A stretch of DNA of 8,568 bases from Lachnospiraceae bacterium. Its GTDB lineage: Bacteria; Bacillota_A; Clostridia; Lachnospirales; Lachnospiraceae. Positions 1-6,856 of the stretch are shown piece by piece (position 1 is the stretch's first letter; the number at the start of each line of letters is the position of its first letter). A model generated the notes under the pieces. That model had not been told where the DNA came from. It saw nothing but the letters and a program-made list of their open reading frames with translations, and did not search any database. The translations under genes and the position numbers were made by a program. The stretch covers positions 1-8,568 of the forward strand of contig JAEEJD010000150.1 of NCBI GenBank assembly GCA_016281675.1, read 5' to 3'.

Positions 1-1688
1 ATCCGATTATCAAGCGCCGGACGGAATACTTTGTCATGATCCCCGAGAGTCTCGGAGCCTGCCACTTTCTGCTCGATTCCGAATGTTACGGCCGAACCCT
101 TACCGGTCTCGCTGTCGATATGAAGCGTTGAATCCATAAGTTCCAGAAGACTCTTTGCATTGCCGACTCCCAGGCCCTTTTCTTCGGTGATCACGCCATC
201 ACAACTTACGGAAATGTTCATAATGACATGATCCTGCGTTGAAGCCAGCGATGTGGTGCTCACATACAGATCGACATTTCCTTTATCCGAAACACTAACG
301 GCATTTCTCAGTATTATGCGGATTATCTGTCCGATCCTTTCCCTGTCACCCGAAAGAATTCTCGGAATCTCTTTTTCCGCTTTGACGGAGAATGTAACAC
401 CTTTGATATCGGCAGTCGGCCTGATCGACTCGGTTATCTCATCGATCAGTTCCGAAATATCATATTCGGAAGAGACTATCTCTACCTTTCCGGATTTTAT
501 CTCCGAATAATCCCGTACGTCATCGATAAGCTCGAGTAATGTGTTTCCTTCTCTTTTGATGCCTTCCGAATACGATAATATGTCTTCGTCTTTTTCACCG
601 GCAAGGATCTTCTCATTCATTCGGATCATTGAGTTTATCGGCGTTTTTATCTCATTTGAAATATCCGCCAGAAACGCCATATTGGCTTCATTGGCGGCCT
701 GTGCGCGTTTTGATGCATCCGAAGATCTGCTCACTTCCCGTGTCTTTCTTTCGAATATCACAAAAAGCACTATTGATGCGGCGACAACTATGAGCGTGAT
801 CAATACGGTAACTATCAGCGGAGCCCGAAGCTTTTCGAACTCATCCGTGGCATCGATCACCGATACGCATGTCCAATCGTTTTCAAGCGGCATGACGTAT
901 ATCATATAGTCTTTTCCGTCATGCTCGAGATAGAAATAATTATCCTTAAGGGCCGAGAGCCTTCGACCGATATTATCCGTCATGTAATCGCTTCCGTCTC
1001 CGAGCATTTTCCCGACAAGACGACTGTCGGAATGAGCAACGATCATACCGGTATTGTTGAATATGAACTCGGCATATGACTTGTCCTGCTTAACGTGTTC
1101 CTCTGTAAGCTTCTGAATCTCATCCATGGAAATATCGATCCCGACAACGCTCTTGCCGTCGCTTAATGTATATGCAAGTGCTATCATCACCGTGCCCGTA
1201 TCAAGATCGACATACGGATCGACGATTATTATCTCGCCCCCGCCTGCCATTGCCTCGACATACCACGGTCTTACGGTAGGATCGTAATCATCATCCGGAA
1301 CCCATCCGGATCCGTCCATATACTCTCCGCGGATATATCCGTATATTCCCGTTGTGTTTGCGATAAGCGAATCCCCTACCGCCGTTGTCTCATTCTCAAG
1401 ATAGTCAAGTATCTCCTCCTGAGAACGGTTCGTTTTTATCATGTTGTCGACCGTGTAGCCCGCAAGCTTTAGTATATCGAGGCTTGCCGACATATGCCGG
1501 TCGATCTGGTCTGCCTGCTCTATCGCATTGACACGGCCGCTGTTTACGATGCTCTCCTGTGTTTTCGTATCAAGCATCCTGTAATAAACAAAAACGACGC
1601 ACACAAAGAATACTATTATCACTGTCGACAACAGTATTCTGAGTATTGCGTCGCGCCTTTCCTTATTATTGCCGTTATTATTGTTCAT
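1..1688 (-). CDS. Cache-domain sensor histidine kinase-like protein with degenerate kinase core (partial, C-terminus beyond window)
   Basis: The frame is open from an ATG at 1688 to the left edge (562 residues, no stop). Residues 1-15 are Asn/charged, TM1 is about 16-36, an extracytoplasmic dCache domain spans about 37-285 (DPTVRPWY at 136-143, PYVD at 158-161, VGIDIS at 182-187), and TM2 is about 291-312. A HisKA-like helix and HATPase-like domain follow. The H box reads FLADISNEIKTPIN, with Asn345 where the phospho-accepting His belongs. One N-box Asn is kept (Asn462). The G1 box is broken (SCDGVI near 495-500) and leads almost directly into the G2-like GLGVG (505-509), so the F box and ATP lid are missing. 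The last residues (EQKV...LGDHDKVF) resemble the linker before a receiver domain in Lachnospiraceae hybrid kinases; that domain would lie outside the window. The family signals to response regulators. I infer that this copy is a pseudokinase sensor. The ribosome site is weak, and no in-frame alternative start lies just upstream. Confidence 0.85.
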   Translation of the reverse strand, partial: MNNNNGNNKERRDAILRILLSTVIIVFFVCVVFVYYRMLDTKTQESIVNSGRVNAIEQADQIDRHMSASLDILKLAGYTVDNMIKTNRSQEEILDYLENETTAVGDSLIANTTGIYGYIRGEYMDGSGWVPDDDYDPTVRPWYVEAMAGGGEIIIVDPYVDLDTGTVMIALAYTLSDGKSVVGIDISMDEIQKLTEEHVKQDKSYAEFIFNNTGMIVAHSDSRLVGKMLGDGSDYMTDNIGRRLSALKDNYFYLEHDGKDYMIYVMPLENDWTCVSVIDATDEFEKLRAPLIVTVLITLIVVAASIVLFVIFERKTREVSRSSDASKRAQAANEANMAFLADISNEIKTPINSMIRMNEKILAGEKDEDILSYSEGIKREGNTLLELIDDVRDYSEIKSGKVEIVSSEYDISELIDEITESIRPTADIKGVTFSVKAEKEIPRILSGDRERIGQIIRIILRNAVSVSDKGNVDLYVSTTSLASTQDHVIMNISVSCDGVITEEKGLGVGNAKSLLELMDSTLHIDSETGKGSAVTFGIEQKVAGSETLGDHDKVFRPALDNR

Positions 1689-1713
1689 AGCTTCGTGCGG
1701 TATTAACCCCCGT

Positions 1714-1743
1714 AAGACAACAAATGAGTGCCGAGGCACTCAT
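1714..1743 (-). terminator. Rho-independent terminator after rpmE
   Basis: A perfect 9-bp inverted repeat (ATGAGTGCC at 1724-1732, GGCACTCAT at 1735-1743) has only two bases between the arms, so it should fold as an 8-bp stem with a four-base loop. On the minus strand it starts 10 bases after the rpmE stop and is followed by the U-rich TTGTTGTCTT. Its place and shape fit the end of the L31 transcript and separate it from the sensor-kinase gene. The tail is interrupted, so some read-through is possible. Confidence 0.7.
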
Positions 1744-1753
1744 CATATTGTTC

Positions 1754-1954
1754 TTATTTAACGCCGTACTTCTTATTGAACTTATCGATACGTCCGTCGG
1801 TTCTTGCACCCTTCTGCTGTCCTGTATAGAACGAATGGCACTTGGAACAGATTTCCACGTGAATGTCTTCCTTTGTCGAACCTGTCACGAATGTATTGCC
1901 GCAGTTACAGGTTACGGTTGCCTGATAATATGCGGGATGGATTCCTTCCTTCAT
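1754..1954 (-). CDS. rpmE: 50S ribosomal protein L31 (zinc-binding, C+ form)
   Basis: This 66-residue protein is the usual L31 length and opens with the family start MKEGIHPAY. It carries the four zinc-ligand cysteines as C16-x-C18 and C36-x-x-C39, so it is the zinc-containing form rather than the zinc-free paralogue made under zinc shortage. The family signature lies around HSFYTGQ (40-46). L31 bridges the 50S and 30S subunits near the central protuberance. The ATG is preceded by a GAGGTGA ribosome site 7 bases upstream. The gene has its own tandem promoters and a hairpin terminator, so it is probably monocistronic. In many Firmicutes rpmE directly follows rho; here it lies on the same strand as rho but about 3.4 kb away. 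Confidence 0.97.
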   Translation of the reverse strand: MKEGIHPAYYQATVTCNCGNTFVTGSTKEDIHVEICSKCHSFYTGQQKGARTDGRIDKFNKKYGVK

Positions 1955-2006
1955 CTTGATTCACCTCACTAAAAATCTCTACTATAATTAATGTGTTAAT
2001 CAACAG

Positions 2007-2036
2007 ATTATACGCAACATTGGGATTATAACGCAA
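2007..2036 (-). promoter_or_regulatory. rpmE promoter P2 (second, tandem)
   Basis: A second perfect TATAAT (2007-2012) lies 18 bp downstream of the first. It is preceded by TTGCGT (2031-2036) at 18-bp spacing. Both -10 boxes sit in a near-exact direct repeat, GTTGCGTTATAATC (2024-2037) and GTTGCGTATAATC (2006-2018), so the -35 of P2 is the sequence just upstream of the P1 -10. P2 is weaker by consensus than P1. It may be a true second start or a by-product of the duplication. Confidence 0.45.
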
Positions 2037-2053
2037 CCTTTCGGGTAAAGCAA
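2025..2053 (-). promoter_or_regulatory. rpmE promoter P1 (sigma-A type)
   Basis: On the minus strand a -35 box TTGCTT (2048-2053) is separated by exactly 17 bp from a perfect -10 box TATAAT (2025-2030). Transcription would start near 2018, giving a leader of roughly 64 bases before the rpmE ATG. The -35 box lies 11 bases beyond the DUF4153 stop codon. It overlaps one arm of an 8-bp inverted repeat. Confidence 0.7.
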
Positions 2054-2078
2054 GCACTTTTTATTAATTGTTACCCGA
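2041..2078. repeat. 8-bp inverted repeat across the DUF4153 stop and the rpmE -35 box
   Basis: TCGGGTAA (2041-2048) and TTACCCGA (2071-2078) are perfect complements separated by 22 bases that contain the DUF4153 stop codons. On the minus strand no U-run follows the hairpin, so it is a poor intrinsic terminator. It may instead be a weak or factor-dependent 3' structure, or a regulator site touching the rpmE P1 promoter. Confidence 0.4.
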
Positions 2079-3941
2079 TGTCAGAAGATACCCCGTGATC
2101 TCCACGTTTACAGTCTCTCCTGCCGAATTTCTCGCAATGTCGGCATTCGTTATGTACAGTCTGGCAGTTTCGTTTATATCGATAATACTCATCGATCTGA
2201 TCCTGTCATTGTACTGGTCGTAATCGATCAGATCAACGTCGTTGTCGGAAGCCGCTTCGTTAAACCTGCGGCAGTAATCCGACAGATCCACGCTCATAAG
2301 AGGTTTTACACTTCCGTTTTCTCTGTATTCTTCATCATTGACGTATACATACAGATCGGATGTATCAACGGTTCCGTCGGCCTTCTTTCCGGAGCCTTCA
2401 GGCGTTCTGATCTCAACGAGCGTCATCCGGTCGAACCCGCTTATATCTATTTGAGCATCATTAACAAGATCCACGATATCCGAACTGAACCACGAATGCT
2501 TTTCGACATCATCGGCATTTTGACCGGCACGTGCTTTTTCATCTGCGGAAACAATCTTCGACGCCTCGCGTGCCTTCTCTTTAAGGTTTCTGATCGTATC
2601 TTCGTCAAGAGACGCAAAATACTTCTCCACACGTCCCTTTCCGAAATCACTGTCATAGAGGAACCCGTATGCGGCATTTGCTCTCATATATTCTTTTTCC
2701 GATATCACCTCACCCGATCCGCTCTTTTGCAGATACGATCTGAGCGTATGTCTGGCAAGCGAATTCGAAAGCGATCTTCCGCTTATACCCGGAAGGAAAA
2801 TCGCAACTATGATGAACGCACAGATTATCAGCAGAAGATTCCTTCCCGCGATCTCATGCTCACGTCTGTGGCAGATCGTGTAGTAAACGATGTAAACGAT
2901 CTCGAACAGTATGAACACTACGCCGAAATATCTCATGGGTGTCAGGCCGTATTGACCTATGCGGACAAACACGGTATAACACTGCATCAAAACGAACGGC
3001 GCGAAGATAAGCGGCGCATTGTACGCAAACTTTTGCAGGAAACCTTTGTCCTCAAATACCGTACACATGTATGTCACGATCATTGATACGATAAAGAGCG
3101 CCGTAAGGATCGCATAGACCGAATTGGACGGGACGCTTCTCGTGATGATCAGTTTCAGGATGTATATGTATATAATGGCAAATGCCAACAGAACTATGGT
3201 TAACATAACATATCTGACGAGGACCTGCATGAACATGTTTGCCCTCTCGTTCTGCTTGGTCAGTGCACAGATGACAGCCGGCATGAAGAACAGTCCGTTT
3301 ATTATGATAAGTACGGGAGGCAGGTACTCGAATGCATCATCATACAGAAGAAGCGTTACGATCAGAGTCAGGAACAGAACGCCCAGCTGTATGACGCCGT
3401 ATATGATCGAAGTAAAGAATATCTTCGAATACGCATTCATCACGTGGTCATTAAAACGCTGATGTATGTCATGACTGTATGAGAAATAAACGCCAAGAAG
3501 CACCGCAAGGGCAAGCAGCCCTCCGATATACAGCGCGACATTGGCTGTTCCGAGGTTTTCCCTCAGATTAACGAGAAACCCTTTATACCTTGCATGTCCC
3601 TTATCAATAAAGTCCGCCGTGATGAAGCTCATCAACAGAGAAAGTATCGCAAAGGCGGCAAATACAGCATATTTGACAGCTTTTGACCAGCTTGGTCGAA
3701 TGCTCTCAAGGCACAGTGCAAATACCGCAAAGAACAGAACCGCAAGGCTTAAATGCATGAATATATCAAGCGGAGTTTCCCAACTCTTTGTACTGTTGTA
3801 ATCTCTGGTGGCATTTATAAACGAATATATCGCAAACATAAACGTTGTTGCGATAACTCCGACGGCCGTAACGGGATGAGTTGTCCTAAGAAGCCTCGGA
3901 TATGAGAATGCGCTCTTAATAAAAGATCTGAACCGTTCCAT
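2064..3941 (-). CDS. DUF4153-like multi-pass membrane protein
   Basis: This 625-residue protein has about eleven hydrophobic segments between residues 22 and 385 (roughly 22-42, 60-80, 88-108, 135-152, 174-200, 208-228, 240-264, 272-292, 308-330, 338-356, 368-385). A polar domain of about 240 residues follows, rich in Asp, Asn and charged residues, probably on the outer face. The layout and overall feel match the DUF4153 family of Firmicutes. That family is large and poorly characterised, and no enzymatic motif is visible. I assign the family by recognition of pattern, not by alignment. The ATG follows an AGAGGGG ribosome site. The gene ends in two stop codons in tandem (TAA TAA, 2066-2061). 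It has its own promoter and is transcribed away from the HD-GYP gene. Confidence 0.7.
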   Translation of the reverse strand: MERFRSFIKSAFSYPRLLRTTHPVTAVGVIATTFMFAIYSFINATRDYNSTKSWETPLDIFMHLSLAVLFFAVFALCLESIRPSWSKAVKYAVFAAFAILSLLMSFITADFIDKGHARYKGFLVNLRENLGTANVALYIGGLLALAVLLGVYFSYSHDIHQRFNDHVMNAYSKIFFTSIIYGVIQLGVLFLTLIVTLLLYDDAFEYLPPVLIIINGLFFMPAVICALTKQNERANMFMQVLVRYVMLTIVLLAFAIIYIYILKLIITRSVPSNSVYAILTALFIVSMIVTYMCTVFEDKGFLQKFAYNAPLIFAPFVLMQCYTVFVRIGQYGLTPMRYFGVVFILFEIVYIVYYTICHRREHEIAGRNLLLIICAFIIVAIFLPGISGRSLSNSLARHTLRSYLQKSGSGEVISEKEYMRANAAYGFLYDSDFGKGRVEKYFASLDEDTIRNLKEKAREASKIVSADEKARAGQNADDVEKHSWFSSDIVDLVNDAQIDISGFDRMTLVEIRTPEGSGKKADGTVDTSDLYVYVNDEEYRENGSVKPLMSVDLSDYCRRFNEAASDNDVDLIDYDQYNDRIRSMSIIDINETARLYITNADIARNSAGETVNVEITGYLLTSGNN

Positions 3942-3990
3942 GATTTTCCCCTCTCTTATTATCAGGTCTTTGTTCCCTATAATTAAGGAA

Positions 3991-4019
3991 ATTATACTAC
4001 ATTACGCCCGATGGGACAA
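3991..4019 (-). promoter_or_regulatory. Promoter of the DUF4153-like gene
   Basis: On the minus strand a -35 box TTGTCC (4014-4019) lies 17 bp from a perfect -10 box TATAAT (3991-3996). The start would fall near 3984, about 43 bases before the ATG at 3941. It is back to back with the plus-strand promoter of the HD-GYP gene; their -35 boxes are about 40 bp apart. Confidence 0.7.
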
Positions 4020-4046
4020 ATCGGGTGGATATTTCAAATAATTGGG

Positions 4047-4079
4047 GGTAAAATCATATTGTTTAAGTATGATTTTACC
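4047..4079. promoter_or_regulatory. Operator-like perfect 12-bp inverted repeat over the HD-GYP promoter
   Basis: GGTAAAATCATA (4047-4058) and its exact complement TATGATTTTACC (4068-4079) flank the 9-bp centre TTGTTTAAG. The -35 box of the plus-strand promoter is the first six bases of that centre, and the right arm fills most of the -35/-10 spacer. Arm centres are 21 bp apart, two helical turns, as expected for a dimeric regulator touching one face. It lies upstream of both divergent genes and ahead of the predicted start sites, so a terminator role is unlikely. The regulator is unknown. Confidence 0.65.
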
Positions 4080-4087
4080 GATATAAT
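4059..4087 (+). promoter_or_regulatory. Promoter of the CBM/HD-GYP gene
   Basis: A -35 box TTGTTT (4059-4064), a 17-bp spacer and a perfect -10 box TATAAT (4082-4087) precede the gene. The start would be near 4094, giving a leader of about 37 bases. That leader begins at an 8-bp palindrome TCACGTGA (4093-4100). The promoter is embedded in the 12-bp inverted repeat. Confidence 0.75.
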
Positions 4088-4119
4088 GTTTGTCACGTGA
4101 TCATGGACGAGCACGTATC

Positions 4120-4125
4120 AGGAGG
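4120..4125 (+). promoter_or_regulatory. Consensus ribosome binding site of the CBM/HD-GYP gene
   Basis: A perfect AGGAGG lies 5 bases before the ATG at 4131 and fixes the start. It suggests efficient translation once the promoter is active. Confidence 0.85.
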
Positions 4126-4130
4126 TTAAC

Positions 4131-5396
4131 ATGTCAAACATTCAGCGTAAGTATGCAAAGCATCACGGAACAGTCATCCTTATCGTAGTATTCATTATAC
4201 TTGCAGCAGGGCTTTGCGGACTTGCAGCCAAGGTCAGATACGATCTTAACAATCCTTTCAGTTATCATATCCGCGTATCGGATGCCGATTCCGAAGACTC
4301 CGGCAAGATCAAGAGCTCGGACGGATCTGTCGTCGGCAGCGATGAATACGGTTATACGGTTGATATATCAAAGCACTGGCAGAACGATCCCGGCACACCT
4401 CTTATGACATACGGTGCGCAGTACGACAATACGATTACGAACGAATCCGATTACGATATCGTCGACTGGAGCGTTGTCATAAACGTTCCCGAGAAGAACA
4501 TCACGATAGACAGTTACTGGAACGGTGAATGGGTCTACAACAAACAGGAGAGCACGATCGATTTTACTCCCGATGAGCGTATTGAAACGATCAAGTCGGG
4601 GGACAGCGCAACATACGGCGCGGTTATGATCTCCAAGGAACTGATGCACTTCAGCGATGTTGTATTTACCGGAAAGAGATACAAGCCGATCACGAGCTAT
4701 CTTCTGTTCTGGGTGATCATGGTGCTTTTGATCGCATGGGTGACATCGGTGATCGCATATGTTCTCTATCTGATCAGAGACAACAACTACAGAAAGAACG
4801 CACAGAGACTAAATGATGTCATATCTCAGACTATGACTACATTCGCCAACTTCATAGATACGAAAGACAGATACACGAAAGGCCACAGTGCCCGCGTTTC
4901 CTATTATTCACAAAAGATCGCAGAGAAGCTCGGAATGGATGAGGACCGTGTGAGGGATATCGGATATATCGGTCTCATGCATGACTGCGGAAAGCTCGGG
5001 ATCCCGGGTAACATACTCAACAAACCCGGCAAACTTACCGCGGAAGAGTTCGACATTATGAAGACTCACACGACAAACGGTGCAAAAATGCTGGCTGATT
5101 TTACCGCGATAGCGGATATAAAAGACGGTGTACTCTATCACCACGAACGTTACGACGGCACCGGATATATGGCGGGCCTTGCGGGTGAAGACATTCCTCT
5201 CGTGGCCAGGATCATCGGAGTTGCCGATGCGATGGATGCAATGAACTCCGACAGATGCTACAGGGAGCACCTGTCAAAGGAAGTGATCCTTACCGAACTC
5301 GAGAATAACAAAGGAACACAGTTCGACCCGAAGATCGCCCAGATCATGATAGACATGATCCACAGCGGCGAAGTCTTCGTGGGCGAAATGCAATAG
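4131..5396 (+). CDS. Membrane HD-GYP c-di-GMP phosphodiesterase with extracytoplasmic CBM2-like domain
   Basis: This 421-residue protein has TM1 at about 13-33, an outer domain at 34-188, TM2 at about 189-215, then a cytoplasmic HD-GYP domain at about 225-421. HD-GYP enzymes hydrolyse cyclic di-GMP. The expected metal and catalytic residues are present: His252 (GHS), His284-Asp285 (HD), Lys288, His313, His337-His338 and Asp366. The name motif reads GYM (345-347), with Met in place of Pro. In the outer domain, TITN (101-104), IVDW (110-113), DSYWNGEW (127-134) and IKSGDSATYG (154-163) follow the order seen in cellulose-binding CBM2 modules (TNTG, INGW, WNA, GGS-FGF), with several exposed-type Trp residues. 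I infer a sensor that lowers c-di-GMP in response to polysaccharide or a cell-surface ligand. CBM2 membership is by pattern only. No GGDEF partner is in the window. Confidence 0.9.
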   Translation: MSNIQRKYAKHHGTVILIVVFIILAAGLCGLAAKVRYDLNNPFSYHIRVSDADSEDSGKIKSSDGSVVGSDEYGYTVDISKHWQNDPGTPLMTYGAQYDNTITNESDYDIVDWSVVINVPEKNITIDSYWNGEWVYNKQESTIDFTPDERIETIKSGDSATYGAVMISKELMHFSDVVFTGKRYKPITSYLLFWVIMVLLIAWVTSVIAYVLYLIRDNNYRKNAQRLNDVISQTMTTFANFIDTKDRYTKGHSARVSYYSQKIAEKLGMDEDRVRDIGYIGLMHDCGKLGIPGNILNKPGKLTAEEFDIMKTHTTNGAKMLADFTAIADIKDGVLYHHERYDGTGYMAGLAGEDIPLVARIIGVADAMDAMNSDRCYREHLSKEVILTELENNKGTQFDPKIAQIMIDMIHSGEVFVGEMQ

Positions 5397-5402
5397 GCTT
5401 CT

Positions 5403-6788
5403 TTACAGCCTGATCTTCTTGATCATCTCAACGAATTCCACGTTGTTTCTTGTATGAACGAATATATCGAGACACTTCTCGACAGCTTCCTCGGGCTTGA
5501 GACCGTTGAATGCCTTACGCATAACATTGATGGCTTCGAGCTCGTAGGGTTCGAGGAGCAGATCGTCTCTTCTCGTACCTGACTTGGGTATATCGATGGC
5601 CGGGAACACACGCTTTTCCGACAACTTCCTGTCGAGTACCATTTCCATGTTACCGGTTCCCTTAAATTCCTCGTATACAACATCATCCATTTTGGAGCCC
5701 GTATCAATAAGTGCGGTCGCAAGGATCGTAAGGCTTCCGCCTTCACGCATGTTTCTTGCAGCACCGAAGAAACGCTTGGGCATATGAAGAGCCGCGGGAT
5801 CGAGACCACCCGAAAGGGTACGTCCGCTCGGCTGAACCGTAAGGTTATATGCACGTGTCAGACGGGTTATCGAATCGAGCAGGATCGTAACGTCCTCACC
5901 GTGCTCGACAAGTCTCTTCGCACGCTCTATTACCATCTCCGATACTCTCTTGTGATGCTCCGGAAGCTCGTCAAATGTCGAGTAGATAACCTCAACCTGA
6001 TCGCCTTCGATCGATTCCTTGATATCCGTAACTTCCTCGGGACGCTCATCGATAAGGAGGATCAGAAGATGCATCTCGGGGTTGTTCTTGGTGATCGACT
6101 TCGCAACGTCTTTGAGAAGCGTTGTCTTACCTGCTTTCGGAGGAGATACGATCATACCTCTCTGTCCTTTTCCGACAGGGCACATCATATCCATTATTCT
6201 CATCGCGATACTTCCCCCGGGTGTTTCAAGATGAAGTTTTTCGTCGGGGAATATAGGTGTGAGATCTTCGAAATTCTTGCGTCTGCTTGCTTCCTGGGGA
6301 GGCAGACCGTTTATCGATTTAACGAACAGAAGTGCACCGAACTTGTCATTCGGATTCTTGACCCTCATGTTACCCGCTACGATATCACCGGTCTTAAGAC
6401 CGAATCTTCTGATCTGACTCGGAGCAACATAGACATCGTCATCACCGGGAAGATAATTCTCGCTTCTGATGAATCCGTATCCATCGGCCATGACCTCGAG
6501 AATACCTCTTGCTTCCTCACCGGAGTCAAGCATCTTCTTCTCCTCGGAAAGCTCGGATTCTTCTCCGACAGCCGTTCTGCGGTCCTCCTCGGAAAGAGGT
6601 TTCCTGGCCTTCTCCTCTGCCTCGGCGCTCTTCGGATTCTGTGCCGCATTCGCCTCTTTCTCATCGAGTGATAACATCGAGTCGATGATCTCACTCTTCT
6701 TCATGAGTGAAATGCCCTTGACACCTCTTGCTTTCGCAATGTCCTTAAGTGCCGCCAGTGATAATGATTCGTATTTTTCGCGTGTCAT
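5403..6788 (-). CDS. rho: Transcription termination factor Rho
   Basis: This is the hexameric RNA helicase that ends transcription of untranslated RNA. The 461-residue product starts with the Rho N-terminal helical domain (about 1-40) and continues with a charged, Glu/Ala-rich linker (about 41-90). The cold-shock RNA-binding fold follows, with RNP1 GYGFIR (103-108) and [15 protein letters not shown]. The ATPase domain has Walker A PPKAGKTT (216-223), catalytic-Glu motif IDERPEE (246-252), Walker B ILLDS (302-306), Q loop SGGLDP (326-331) and R loop GTGNME (377-382). It is longer than the 419-residue E. coli protein mainly because of the linker. A GTG at 6815 would add nine residues, but those codons would include the AAAGGAGG ribosome site, so the ATG at 6788 is chosen. 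It converges with the HD-GYP gene and diverges from the DUF4364 gene. Confidence 0.97.
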   Translation of the reverse strand: MTREKYESLSLAALKDIAKARGVKGISLMKKSEIIDSMLSLDEKEANAAQNPKSAEAEEKARKPLSEEDRRTAVGEESELSEEKKMLDSGEEARGILEVMADGYGFIRSENYLPGDDDVYVAPSQIRRFGLKTGDIVAGNMRVKNPNDKFGALLFVKSINGLPPQEASRRKNFEDLTPIFPDEKLHLETPGGSIAMRIMDMMCPVGKGQRGMIVSPPKAGKTTLLKDVAKSITKNNPEMHLLILLIDERPEEVTDIKESIEGDQVEVIYSTFDELPEHHKRVSEMVIERAKRLVEHGEDVTILLDSITRLTRAYNLTVQPSGRTLSGGLDPAALHMPKRFFGAARNMREGGSLTILATALIDTGSKMDDVVYEEFKGTGNMEMVLDRKLSEKRVFPAIDIPKSGTRRDDLLLEPYELEAINVMRKAFNGLKPEEAVEKCLDIFVHTRNNVEFVEMIKKIRL

Positions 6789-6792
6789 AAAT

Positions 6793-6800
6793 CCTCCTTT
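6793..6800 (-). promoter_or_regulatory. Ribosome binding site that decides the rho start
   Basis: AAAGGAGG on the minus strand ends 4 bases before the ATG at 6788. It is a strong anti-Shine-Dalgarno match and lies inside the coding sequence of the alternative upstream GTG start, which argues against that start. No convincing rho promoter is seen. A TATAAT at 6852-6857 on the minus strand lacks a good -35 partner. Confidence 0.8.
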
Positions 6801-6827
6801 ATACTTTTGACCCACAATATCATCATT

Positions 6828-6856
6828 TTGACTTTTTGCGGATTCGTCATTATTAT
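6828..6856 (+). promoter_or_regulatory. Promoter of the DUF4364 gene, predicting a leaderless mRNA
   Basis: A near-consensus -35 TTGACT (6828-6833), a 17-bp spacer and a -10 TATTAT (6851-6856) place the transcription start about 7 bases on, at the A of the ATG at 6863. No Shine-Dalgarno-like purine run is present between the promoter and the ATG, in contrast to the neighbouring genes. An overlapping TATATA (6854-6859) could shift the start by a few bases. Confidence 0.6.

Noticed and set aside
2451..3086. A 211-codon open frame on the plus strand opposite the DUF4153-like gene
   Set aside because: It is antisense to a coherent multi-TM protein, has no promoter, ribosome site or family resemblance, and reads as a shadow frame.
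4047..4079. The 12-bp inverted repeat as an intrinsic terminator
   Set aside because: It lies between two divergent genes and upstream of both start sites, has no upstream transcript to end and no U tract after it. An operator fits better.
4093..4103. Palindrome TCACGTGATCA as a second operator or E-box-like site
   Set aside because: It is short, occurs once, and lies at the predicted transcription start. Chance is a sufficient explanation.
5395..5411. AGGCT/AGCCT hairpin as a bidirectional terminator between rho and the HD-GYP gene
   Set aside because: The stem is only 5 bp and neither strand has a proper U tract. It is too weak to call.
5784..6671. A 295-codon open frame on the plus strand opposite rho
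   Set aside because: It lies wholly antisense to well-conserved rho domains. Its translation is Cys/Arg/His-rich with no recognisable domain and no ribosome site, so it is a codon-bias shadow.
6789..6815. GTG start at 6815 for rho, giving 470 residues
   Set aside because: The added codons contain the AAAGGAGG ribosome site, and the protein from the ATG at 6788 begins as Rho proteins normally do.
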